Positions 7,594-15,788 of a DNA stretch of 18,510 nucleotides are shown here, piece by piece; position 1 is the stretch's first letter, and each line of letters opens with the position of its first letter. The stretch is taken from positions 1 through 18,510 of the forward strand of contig JAEWGX010000068.1 of assembly GCA_023388075.1 (NCBI GenBank). The letters are read 5' to 3'. The notes beneath the pieces are model-generated. The model was given only the letters and a program-made list of their open reading frames with translations, made no database searches and was not told the origin of the DNA. The DNA comes from Pseudomonadota bacterium (GTDB lineage: Bacteria; Pseudomonadota; Gammaproteobacteria; Burkholderiales; Burkholderiaceae_E). The translations under genes and the position numbers were made by a program.

Positions 7594-7635
7594 GCATCCG
7601 GCAACCAAGGCTACCCAGCATCAGGAGAGTTTTCC

Positions 7636-7818
7636 ATGGCCGTCCAGCAGAACAAGAAATCGCCGTCCAAGCGGGGAATGCACCGCTCGCACGATTTCCT
7701 GTCGCCGCCGCCGGTAGCCATCGAGCCGGGCACGGGCGAGGTTCACCTGCGCCATCACATCAGCCCCAACGGCTTCTACCGCGGCAAGAAGGTCGTCAAG
7801 ACCAAGTCGGACGAGTAG
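7636..7818 (+). CDS. rpmF: 50S ribosomal protein L32
   Basis: Small basic protein of the large ribosomal subunit, 60 residues including Met. MAVQQNKKSPSKRGMHRSHD is the classic proteobacterial L32 start, and the C-terminal half HLRHHISPNGFYRGKKVVK completes the family. It lacks the paired zinc cysteines found in some L32 homologues, as is usual in Betaproteobacteria. AGGAG at 7623-7627 stands eight bases before the ATG. It lies between yceD and plsX, the order also found in E. coli, where rpmF is co-transcribed with neighbouring genes. A consensus -10 141 bp upstream and a structured leader suggest it may also have its own promoter. Confidence 0.98.
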   Translation: MAVQQNKKSPSKRGMHRSHDFLSPPPVAIEPGTGEVHLRHHISPNGFYRGKKVVKTKSDE

Positions 7819-7917
7819 TCGCATCGGCTCGGCGCGCGCCATCCAGACGTTCGGACAGCCCGGGCGTACGGCGCGCATAGGTCACGTTAGGGCGGAACAG
7901 GCGGACCAGGCCAGTCC

Positions 7918-8964
7918 ATGACGGTCCGGATAGCGATCGACGCGATGGGCGGCGACCACGGGCTGCCGGTCACGGTGCCGGCGGCCCTTTCGTTTCTGGC
8001 GACGCACCCCGACGTCGAAGTGATGCTTGTCGGGCAGCCGGACGGCATCGAGGCCGCGCTCGCGCAAACGCGAGCCAAGGCGCCGCCGCCGGGGCAGCGC
8101 CTGCGCATCGTCCCGGCCTCGGAGGTCGTCCTGATGGACGAAGCGCCCGCCCAGGCGCTGCGCGGCAAGCGCGATTCCTCCATGCGCGTCGCGGTGGAGC
8201 TGATAAAGAAGGGCGAGGCCGACGCCAGCGTGAGCGCGGGCAACACCGGTGCGCTCATGGCGATCTCACGCTTCGTGCTGAAGATGCTCGAGGGGATCGA
8301 CCGGCCGGCGATCGCGGCGCAGCTTCCCAACCAGAAGGGCCGCGCCACCACGATGCTCGACCTCGGCGCCAATGTCGACTGCACCCCGCAGCACCTGCTG
8401 CAGTTCGCGGTGATGGGCAGCGCGCTGGTGAGCGTGCTCGACGGTCGCGAGCGACCCGCGGTGGCCCTGCTCAACATCGGCGAGGAGGCGATCAAGGGGA
8501 ACGACGTCGTGAAGGAGGCGGCCGAGCTCATCCGGGCGACGGGCCTCAACTTCGCCGGCAACGTGGAAGGCAACGACATCTACCGCGGTGTGGTCGACGT
8601 CATCGTCTGCGACGGCTTCGTCGGCAACGTTTCGCTCAAGACTTCCGAGGGCGTGGCGCAGATGCTCGGCGGCTTCCTGCGCGAGGAATTCTCGCGCAGC
8701 CCGCTGGCCAGGCTGATGGCGATGCTCGCCTGGCCGGTGCTTGCCCGATTCAAGCGCCGCACGGACCATCGCCGCTACAACGGAGCGAGCCTGATCGGAC
8801 TGCGTGGCATCGTGATCAAGAGCCACGGCTCGGCTGACGCGGTGGCTTTCGAGGCGGCGCTTCGACGCGCCTACGACGCGGCGCGCAACGATCTCATCGG
8901 TCGCATCGGGGCCGCGCTGCCGAAGCCGGCCACTGCAGCGGATATCATTGACAATCCGGCCTAG
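7918..8964 (+). CDS. plsX: Phosphate acyltransferase PlsX
   Basis: Peripheral membrane enzyme that converts acyl-ACP and phosphate to acyl-phosphate, the donor for PlsY in phosphatidic acid synthesis. The 348-residue protein has the family start IAIDAMGGDHG (residues 5-15), the SAGNTGALMA motif (106-115), DLGANVDC near 145 and YNGASLIGLRG from residue 287. Its length matches the family (about 340-350). The ATG at 7918 follows AGG at seven bases; no competing start exists before the first motif. A 99-bp gap follows rpmF with no clear promoter. The fabH start lies 98 bp after its stop, so the gene is probably part of one fatty-acid and phospholipid operon. Confidence 0.97.
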   Translation: MTVRIAIDAMGGDHGLPVTVPAALSFLATHPDVEVMLVGQPDGIEAALAQTRAKAPPPGQRLRIVPASEVVLMDEAPAQALRGKRDSSMRVAVELIKKGEADASVSAGNTGALMAISRFVLKMLEGIDRPAIAAQLPNQKGRATTMLDLGANVDCTPQHLLQFAVMGSALVSVLDGRERPAVALLNIGEEAIKGNDVVKEAAELIRATGLNFAGNVEGNDIYRGVVDVIVCDGFVGNVSLKTSEGVAQMLGGFLREEFSRSPLARLMAMLAWPVLARFKRRTDHRRYNGASLIGLRGIVIKSHGSADAVAFEAALRRAYDAARNDLIGRIGAALPKPATAADIIDNPA

Positions 8965-9062
8965 CTCCACCGGCCGGGGGCGCGCAGTCCGTCGATGACC
9001 CGGCGCGGGTGAGCCTTCTTCGCGCCTCTGCTTCCATCCGATCCGCGTCCACAGGGCCATTC

Positions 9063-10091
9063 ATGACGAGCAACGCCAACACTCAACCGACGGGCACGAC
9101 GCCACAGCCGAGCGCGGCGCGATACGCGCGCATCGTGGGGGTCGGAAGCGCCCTCCCTTCACGGCGTGTCGGCAACCAGGAGCTTGCCGAGGAGCTCGCG
9201 CGCAAGGGCGTGGAGACCTCGGACGAATGGATCGTCTCGCGCACCGGCATCCGCCAGCGCTGGCTCGCGGACCCGGACGTGACCAGCTCGATGCTCGGTG
9301 CCCAGGCCGCGCGGGCCGCGCTGCGCTCGGCCGGGCTGCGGGCGTCCGACATCGACCTGATCGTTTGCGCCACCTCGACGCCGGACTTCGTCTTCCCGAG
9401 CAACGCCTGCCTGATCCAGAAGGCGCTCGGCACCCCCGGTGGCGCCGCCTACGATGTCCAGGCGGTGTGCAGCGGGTTCGTCTACGCGCTCGCGACGGCG
9501 GACGGGCTGATCCGCACCGGCACCGCGCGCCGCGCCCTCGTGATCGGAACCGAGGTCTTCTCCCGCATCCTGGACTGGAACGATCGGACCACCTGCGTCC
9601 TCTTCGGCGATGGCGCCGGGGCGGTGGTGCTGGTCGCGGACGAGGTGCCCGGCATCCTCGCCTCGCGCATGCATGCCGACGGCCGGCAGGAGGGCATCCT
9701 GCGCACCGCAGGGAACGTCTGCAGCGGCCAGGTGACCGGCCATCCGTTCCTCACCATGGACGGGCAGGCGGTATTCAAGCTCGCGGTCAACGTGCTCGCC
9801 GACGTCGCGCGCGAGACCGCCGAGGCCGCCGGCGTCGGGCTCGAGGAAGTCGACTGGCTCGTGCCGCACCAGGCCAACGTGCGCATCCTCGCGGCCACCG
9901 CACGCAAGCTCGGCCTGCCGCAGGAGCGGGTGGTCTCCACGGTCGCCGAGCATGCCAACACCTCGGCCGCATCGGTGCCGCTCGCGCTCGCGGTCGCGAT
10001 GGAGGACGGCCGGATCAAGCCGGGCGACCTGGTGATGCTGCAGGGGGTTGGTGGCGGCTTCACCTGGGGGGCGAACCTGGTCCGCATGTAG
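9063..10091 (+). CDS. fabH: Beta-ketoacyl-ACP synthase III
   Basis: Condenses acetyl-CoA with malonyl-ACP to start type II fatty acid synthesis. The catalytic triad is complete: C136 in AVCSGF, H269 in PHQANVRI and N299 in EHANTSAAS; spacings match E. coli C112/H244/N274. GVGGGFTWG near the C-terminus is the family glycine loop. I chose ATG 9063 (342 residues) because AGGG lies six bases upstream; a GTG at 9009 in the same frame would add 18 residues without a good ribosome binding site. Even so, about 20 residues rich in Thr, Pro and Ala precede the first conserved strand (ARIVGVGSALP), so a short N-terminal extension relative to E. coli appears real. Confidence 0.96.
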   Translation: MTSNANTQPTGTTPQPSAARYARIVGVGSALPSRRVGNQELAEELARKGVETSDEWIVSRTGIRQRWLADPDVTSSMLGAQAARAALRSAGLRASDIDLIVCATSTPDFVFPSNACLIQKALGTPGGAAYDVQAVCSGFVYALATADGLIRTGTARRALVIGTEVFSRILDWNDRTTCVLFGDGAGAVVLVADEVPGILASRMHADGRQEGILRTAGNVCSGQVTGHPFLTMDGQAVFKLAVNVLADVARETAEAAGVGLEEVDWLVPHQANVRILAATARKLGLPQERVVSTVAEHANTSAASVPLALAVAMEDGRIKPGDLVMLQGVGGGFTWGANLVRM

Positions 10092-10130
10092 CCGGGCCAG
10101 GGACCAAGGGCCGACAGGCAGCAACGACGA

Positions 10131-10162
10131 CGACCGGCACGGCAGACGACCGGCAAGGCAGA
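10131..10162 (+). repeat. 16-bp tandem duplication upstream of fabD
   Basis: CGACCGGCACGGCAGA (10131-10146) is followed directly by CGACCGGCAAGGCAGA (10147-10162), 15 of 16 bases identical. The single difference creates AAGG in the second copy, seven bases before the fabD ATG, where it would serve as the Shine-Dalgarno sequence. Confidence 0.85.
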
Positions 10163-10165
10163 ACG

Positions 10166-11110
10166 ATGAGTGTCGCATTCATTTTCCCGGGGCAGGGCTC
10201 CCAATCGGTGGCCATGCTCTCCTCGCTCGCCCACCGCCCGGAGGTCGCGCGCCTGATTCAGACCGCGGACGAGGTGCTCGGGATGCCACTCGGGCGGCTG
10301 ATCGCCGACGGGCCCGCCGAGGAGCTCTCGCTGACGGTCAACACCCAGCCGGCGATGCTGCTTGCCGGGCTGGCCTGCCTCGCCGCCTGGCGAGTCGACG
10401 GCGGCCCCGAGCCGGACTACGTCGCCGGCCACAGCCTGGGCGAGTACACCGCGCTCGTCGCGGCCGAAGCGATGGATCCGGCGCCGGCATTCGGGCTGGT
10501 GCGCTTGCGGGCGCAGGCGATGCAGGAAGCAGTGCCGGTCGGCGTCGGAGCGATGGCGGCGATCCTGGGCCTTTCGGACGACCAGGTGCGAGAGGCGTGC
10601 GCGCAGGCGCGGCGAGGCCCGGACGGCAGCGTCGAGGTGGTCGCGCCGGCCAACTTCAACGCGCCCGCGCAGGTCGTCATCGCCGGGCACAAGGCGGCGG
10701 TCGAGCGTGCCTGCAACGCGGCCAGGTCACTGGGCGCGAAGCGGGCGCTGCCGCTGCCGGTGTCCGCCCCGTTCCACTCGTCGCTGCTCGAGCCGGCCGG
10801 CGAGCGGCTGCGCGTAGCCTTGGCCGGCATCGACGTGCGCGTGCCGCGCATACCTCTCGTGAACAACGTCGACGTCGCGGTGGAGTCCGATCCGGCCCGC
10901 ATCCGCGACGCGCTGGTACGACAGGCCTACGGGCCCGTGCGCTGGGTCGAGGTGGTGCAGGCGCTCGCGGAGCGCGGCGTGGACCGCTTCGTCGAGTTCG
11001 GTCCCGGCAAGGTGCTGGTCGGCCTGGTGAAGCGCATCGCCCCGCAGGCCCGGACGGACTCGGTGCACGACGCCGCCTCTCTCGCTCAGACCCTGGAGTC
11101 GTTCAAATGA
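10166..11110 (+). CDS. fabD: Malonyl-CoA:ACP transacylase
   Basis: Transfers the malonyl group from CoA to the phosphopantetheine arm of ACP, supplying the extender unit for FabH and FabF. The 314-residue protein starts FIFPGQGSQSVAM. The active-site serine is S90 in GHSLGEYTA and the histidine is H204 in SAPFHSSLL; E. coli has S92 and H201. NTQPAML and FGPGKVLVGL are further family motifs. The ATG at 10166 follows AAGG at seven bases, inside a small tandem duplication. The open frame extends far upstream into fabH but that part is a shadow of fabH. The stop codon overlaps the fabG start as ATGA, which points to coupled translation. Confidence 0.97.
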   Translation: MSVAFIFPGQGSQSVAMLSSLAHRPEVARLIQTADEVLGMPLGRLIADGPAEELSLTVNTQPAMLLAGLACLAAWRVDGGPEPDYVAGHSLGEYTALVAAEAMDPAPAFGLVRLRAQAMQEAVPVGVGAMAAILGLSDDQVREACAQARRGPDGSVEVVAPANFNAPAQVVIAGHKAAVERACNAARSLGAKRALPLPVSAPFHSSLLEPAGERLRVALAGIDVRVPRIPLVNNVDVAVESDPARIRDALVRQAYGPVRWVEVVQALAERGVDRFVEFGPGKVLVGLVKRIAPQARTDSVHDAASLAQTLESFK

Positions 11111-11892
11111 CCGTTGCCGCAGCTTCGACCGAGGTGGACTCGGGCACTCCCGGCGCCGGACCGCTCTCCGGTTCGGTCGCGCTCGTCACGGGCGCTTCGC
11201 GCGGCATCGGCGCGGCCATCGCGGCGGAGCTGGCCGCGCAGGGGGCGCTCGTCGTCGGCACCGCCACCTCTCAGGAGGGGGCCGAGCGCATCGGTGCAGC
11301 GCTGCCGGGCGCGAGCACGGGCGCGGTGCTCGACGTCGTCGACGCGGCCGCCTGCGAGGCGCTGGTGGATCGCATCGTCGAGCAGCATGGACGGCTCGAC
11401 GTCCTGGTCAACAACGCCGGCATCACCCGCGACAACCTCGCGATGCGGATGAAGGACTCGGCCTGGCAGGAAGTGATCGACACCAACCTGACCGCCGTGT
11501 TCCGGCTGTCGCGGCTGGTGCTGCGGCCGATGATGAAACAGCGCCACGGCCGCATCGTCAACATCACCTCGGTGGTCGGATCGTCCGGGAATGCCGGGCA
11601 GGTCAACTATGCGGCCGCGAAGGCCGGCGTCGCCGGCATGACGCGGGCGCTCGCCCGCGAGGTCGGCAGTCGCGGCATCACGGTGAACTGCGTCGCGCCC
11701 GGCTTCATCGATACCGACATGACGCGCGCGTTGTCCGCCGAGCAGGTGGCTTCGCTCACGCAGCAGATACCGCTCGGCAGGCTCGGCCAGGCGGAGGATG
11801 TCGCCGCCGCGGTGGCTTTCCTCGCCGCCAAGGGCGGCGCCTACATCACCGGCATCACGCTGCCGGTCAACGGGGGCATGCACATGGCCTAG
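11107..11892 (+). CDS. fabG: 3-oxoacyl-ACP reductase
   Basis: NADPH-dependent short-chain dehydrogenase that reduces 3-oxoacyl-ACP to 3-hydroxyacyl-ACP in the elongation cycle. The 261-residue protein has the cofactor motif TGASRGIG (about residues 30-37), NNAG at about 102-105, and the catalytic tetrad N127, S155, Y168 and K172, spaced as in E. coli FabG (N110/S138/Y151/K155). VNCVAPGFIDTDMT is typical of FabG. The ATG overlaps the fabD stop and has GGAG eight bases upstream within fabD. About 17 residues precede the usual FabG start, so it carries a short N-terminal extension; no later start with a better ribosome binding site was seen. Confidence 0.96.
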   Translation: MTVAAASTEVDSGTPGAGPLSGSVALVTGASRGIGAAIAAELAAQGALVVGTATSQEGAERIGAALPGASTGAVLDVVDAAACEALVDRIVEQHGRLDVLVNNAGITRDNLAMRMKDSAWQEVIDTNLTAVFRLSRLVLRPMMKQRHGRIVNITSVVGSSGNAGQVNYAAAKAGVAGMTRALAREVGSRGITVNCVAPGFIDTDMTRALSAEQVASLTQQIPLGRLGQAEDVAAAVAFLAAKGGAYITGITLPVNGGMHMA

Positions 11893-11910
11893 GGCATCGG
11901 CCCAGGGTGT

Positions 11911-11938
11911 TCGAGGCGGTCACGTCCGGTCGCCTCGA
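11911..11938. other. Inverted repeat after fabG
   Basis: TCGAGGCG (11911-11918) and CGCCTCGA (11931-11938) form a perfect 8-bp stem with a 12-nt loop, beginning 18 bp after the fabG stop. No U-run follows, so it is not a standard intrinsic terminator. It may stabilise or end the upstream fab mRNA before the acpP promoter. Confidence 0.4.
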
Positions 11939-11962
11939 CGCACCGCGACGGCGTCAGGGCGC

Positions 11963-11971
11963 TGATACAAT
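11963..11971 (+). promoter_or_regulatory. Extended -10 promoter motif for acpP-fabF
   Basis: TGA-TACAAT (TG at 11963-11964, hexamer 11966-11971) matches the extended -10 consensus with five of six bases in the hexamer. The -35 region is GC-rich and poor, as is common with extended -10 promoters. Transcription would begin near 11978, leaving a leader of about 200 nt before acpP. Highly expressed acpP often has its own promoter inside the fab cluster. Confidence 0.5.
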
Positions 11972-12087
11972 TTCCGCTCGCCGCAAGCCGGCGGCCTTGT
12001 AACAGCCGTTCCCGACGATGGTCCTGGAGCAACGCGCATCGGCCACCCAGAGTATCCACGGTGCGTTCATTAGAGGTGCAACGCAAG

Positions 12088-12110
12088 GCTGGCGCCCGGT
12101 GGGTGCCGGC
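12088..12110 (+). other. Strong hairpin in the acpP leader
   Basis: GCTGGCGCCC (12088-12097) and GGGTGCCGGC (12101-12110) form a continuous 10-bp stem, with two G-U pairs, around the loop GGT. It lies about 70 nt before the acpP start, within the predicted leader. No U-run follows, so I do not call it a terminator. Confidence 0.5.
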
Positions 12111-12152
12111 GGAACGATTGCCGGTTAACATGCCGGCCACACACGGACATCG

Positions 12153-12168
12153 GGTCATCAGGTCATCA
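12153..12168 (+). repeat. GGTCATCA tandem duplication next to the acpP Shine-Dalgarno site
   Basis: GGTCATCA is repeated exactly at 12153-12160 and 12161-12168. The second copy runs into AGGAG (12168-12172), the acpP ribosome binding site, eight bases before the ATG. Confidence 0.8.
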
Positions 12169-12180
12169 GGAGAATCGTAA

Positions 12181-12420
12181 ATGTCGGACATTGAACAGCG
12201 CGTCAAGAAGATCGTCGCCGAGCAGCTGGGTGTCAACGAAGCGGAGGTCAAGAATGCCTCCTCGTTCGTGGACGATCTCGGCGCGGACTCGCTCGACACC
12301 GTGGAGTTGGTGATGGCTCTGGAAGACGAGTTCGGCACCGAGATCCCCGACGAGCAGGCGGAGAAGATCACCACCGTCCAGCAGGCCATCGATTTCGTGA
12401 AGGCCAACCAGAAGGCCTGA
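12181..12420 (+). CDS. acpP: Acyl carrier protein
   Basis: Carrier of the growing acyl chain, used by FabD, FabH, FabG, FabF and PlsX. The 79-residue acidic protein has the phosphopantetheine attachment serine S37 in the invariant GADSLDTVELVM. Helix I starts DIEQRVKKIVAEQLG and the recognition helix is rich in Glu. AGGAG eight bases before the ATG is one of the best ribosome binding sites in the window, consistent with high expression. fabF starts at the base after the stop codon. Unlike the tightly packed genes before it, acpP is preceded by a 288-bp spacer with a likely promoter and a structured leader. Confidence 0.99.
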   Translation: MSDIEQRVKKIVAEQLGVNEAEVKNASSFVDDLGADSLDTVELVMALEDEFGTEIPDEQAEKITTVQQAIDFVKANQKA

Positions 12421-13656
<1,236 letters not shown>

Positions 13657-13673
13657 CTCCGCCGGGCCTGGCC

Positions 13674-14216
13674 ATGTCGCTTGCCCTGAACGTGGAAGCC
13701 GGCGCCCGGCGCGGGGCCGGCCGCATGGGTTCGGCGCTCGCCGCGGCGATGTGCGCTACTCTGTCGATGTCGGCCTGGACGGGATGGCTGGAGGCGCAGG
13801 CAATCGGCGCGGACCCGCGCCGCTGGTGGCTGCCGCTTGCCAGCGTGATCGCCTGCCTCGCCTGCTACCTGTCCTGGCGGGGCCGAACCGGCGCGGGGCC
13901 ACGACCGGGGCGCCGGCGTTTCCCTGGCAGCCCGCGGGAGACGGGCGCGGCATTGCGGCTGGTCGTCGCGCCGGATGGCGCTGCCGGTATCGCAACCGCT
14001 CCGGGCGCGGTACCGGTCCCGGCCGAGGTCGTCGGCGCCTGGCGCCTCGGAGACGTTCTCTTCGTGAGGCTGCGGCCGGCAGGCGCCCGGCGGGACTGCC
14101 GCCTGCTCCTGACGAGGGCGGACGTCGCGCCGGAGCAGTGGCACGGCCTGCGGCGCTGGCAGGTCTGGCTGCGGCGCTCCCTGAACGCACATCGAACCAA
14201 CACGAGGTCAGCATGA
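13674..14216 (+). CDS. Small membrane protein, possibly YgfX-like
   Basis: A 180-residue Arg- and Ala-rich protein with two probable membrane segments, at about residues 19-38 and 50-67, separated by a short Trp-containing loop. A soluble C-terminal domain follows, with WRLGDVLFVRLRP and a closing helix EQWHGLRRWQVWLRRS. This two-helix hairpin plus small beta domain ending in an Arg/Trp helix resembles YgfX-like proteins often found after fabF in Betaproteobacteria. The resemblance is by layout and short motifs only, so the name is tentative and no function is claimed. The start has no good ribosome binding site; M18 (13725) is an alternative. Its stop overlaps the mucD start as ATGA, and it begins 17 bp after fabF, so it is probably expressed with both. 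Confidence 0.6.
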   Translation: MSLALNVEAGARRGAGRMGSALAAAMCATLSMSAWTGWLEAQAIGADPRRWWLPLASVIACLACYLSWRGRTGAGPRPGRRRFPGSPRETGAALRLVVAPDGAAGIATAPGAVPVPAEVVGAWRLGDVLFVRLRPAGARRDCRLLLTRADVAPEQWHGLRRWQVWLRRSLNAHRTNTRSA

Positions 14217-15673
14217 AGCGGTTCTCAACCATTCTCCGGGCAGGCGTCTTCGCCCTGACCACCCTCCTGGCCACGGCGTTCCTGCCCGAGACGGCGAGTG
14301 CGCAGCGCCTCGTGCTGCCCAGCTTCGCCGACCTGGTGGAGCGCACCGGCGGGGCGGTCGTCAACATCCGCACCACGCAGCTGGCAAGCGCGCGCTCCGG
14401 ACCGCAGTTGCCGGATCTGGATCCGAACGATCCGTTCTTCGAGTTTTTCCGCCGGTTCTTCCCGCCGGGCACCATTCCCGGCCCGGGCCAGCGCGGGCAG
14501 CGCCCGGAGGGGCCGCGCCAGGAGGTGCCGCGCGGCGTCGGCTCGGGCTTCGTGATCTCCGACGACGGCTACCTCCTGACCAACCATCACGTGGTGGACG
14601 GTGCCGACGAGATCTATGTCACCCTGCCGGACAAGCGCGAGTACAAGGGCCGGCTGGTCGGCTCCGATCAGCGCACCGACGTCGCGCTGGTCAAGATCGA
14701 GGCGCAGAACCTGAAGGTGCTCAAGATCGGCGCCTCTCAGGAGCTGCGCGTAGGAGACTGGGTGCTCGCGATCGGATCGCCGTTCGGGCTCGACAGCACG
14801 GTGACCGCGGGGATCGTCTCCGCGCTCGGCCGCGAGACCGGCGACTACCTTCCCTTCATCCAGACCGACGTCGCGGTGAATCCGGGCAACTCGGGCGGGC
14901 CGCTCATCAACATGGCCGGCGAGGTGGTCGGGATCAACTCGCAGATCTACAGCCGTACCGGTGGGTTCATGGGCATCTCCTTCGCGATTCCGATCGACGA
15001 GGCCATGCGGGTGGCGGACCAGTTGCGCACGAGCGGACGGGTGGTGCGCGGCCGCATCGGCGTCGGCATCGCGGAGGTCACCAAGGACGTCGCCGAGCCG
15101 CTCGGACTGGACCGGCCGGTCGGCGCGCTGGTGCGCAGCGTAGAGCAGGGCGGTCCGGCGGACCGGGCCGGCCTGCAGGTGGGCGACATCATCCTGGAGT
15201 TCGACGGCAAGCAGATCGAGCGCTCGAGCGACCTGCCGCGCATCGTCGGGGGCACCAAGCCGGGGTCGAAGGTGAGCATCAAGCTGTGGCGGCAAGGCGC
15301 GGCGAGAGACGTCGCGGTGACCGTGGGCGAGATGACGCCGGAGCGCACCGCGCGCGCCGGCAGCCGGGAGCCGTCCCAGGGCGGTCCGCAGGCGAGCGCC
15401 ACCTGGCTGGGTGTCGCGGTGGCGGACCTCGGCGAGCAGCAGCGCGAGGCGCTGCGCATCCGCGGGGGGGTGCTGGTGGAGTCGGTCGCCGAAGGCAGCC
15501 CATCGTCGCGCGCCGGGGTGCGTCCCGGCGACGTGATCCTGCAGGTCAACAACGAGGAAGTGCGCAGCGCATCGCAGTTCAGCGCCCTGGTCGCCAAGCT
15601 GGACCGCGAGAAGTCGCTGGTGCTGCTCGTGCGCCGCGGCGACGCCGCGCAGTACCTGCCGATCAAGCCATAG
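14213..15673 (+). CDS. mucD: Periplasmic Do-type serine protease (MucD/DegQ)
   Basis: Envelope quality-control protease and chaperone of the HtrA family, 486 residues. A Sec signal peptide covers residues 1-30, with a charged start, hydrophobic core and likely cleavage after ASA. The trypsin-like domain has the complete triad H126 (TNHHVVDG), D156 (RTDVALVKI) and S227 (NPGNSGGPL). Two PDZ domains follow at about 280-370 and 397-480, each with a family GLQVGDIIL or GVRPGDVIL motif. The region between signal and protease is Pro- and Phe-rich, as in MucD. The ATG overlaps the preceding stop and has GAGG five bases upstream. In many relatives this gene follows rpoE-rseA-rseB; here those genes are absent. 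It precedes lepA-lepB. Confidence 0.95.
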   Translation: MKRFSTILRAGVFALTTLLATAFLPETASAQRLVLPSFADLVERTGGAVVNIRTTQLASARSGPQLPDLDPNDPFFEFFRRFFPPGTIPGPGQRGQRPEGPRQEVPRGVGSGFVISDDGYLLTNHHVVDGADEIYVTLPDKREYKGRLVGSDQRTDVALVKIEAQNLKVLKIGASQELRVGDWVLAIGSPFGLDSTVTAGIVSALGRETGDYLPFIQTDVAVNPGNSGGPLINMAGEVVGINSQIYSRTGGFMGISFAIPIDEAMRVADQLRTSGRVVRGRIGVGIAEVTKDVAEPLGLDRPVGALVRSVEQGGPADRAGLQVGDIILEFDGKQIERSSDLPRIVGGTKPGSKVSIKLWRQGAARDVAVTVGEMTPERTARAGSREPSQGGPQASATWLGVAVADLGEQQREALRIRGGVLVESVAEGSPSSRAGVRPGDVILQVNNEEVRSASQFSALVAKLDREKSLVLLVRRGDAAQYLPIKP

Positions 15674-15697
15674 GCGCAGGGCGGCCGCGGCCCGGCC

Positions 15698-15788
15698 GCC
15701 ACTGAGATGAAACTACCCCCACGCTCACTTCGTTCGCTGCCCCCCGTGGGGGCGCGTCAGTGGCTTCGGGCGGCCGGGCGCCACTGAC
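15698..15788. repeat. REP-like palindromic element in the mucD-lepA spacer
   Basis: A perfect 8-bp inverted repeat, CCCCCACG (15716-15723) and CGTGGGGG (15745-15752), encloses a 21-nt loop. It is bracketed by GCCACTGA (15698-15705) and TCAGTGGC (15757-15764), which are also complementary. A second downstream copy GCCACTGAC (15780-15788) pairs perfectly with GTCAGTGGC (15756-15764) and ends at the lepA ATG. From memory, C-tract/G-tract palindromes of this look are dispersed in many Burkholderiales genomes; I could not verify that here. Confidence 0.7.

Noticed and set aside
7494..7880. 128-codon frame overlapping rpmF
   Set aside because: Out of frame with the clear L32 gene and without family resemblance.
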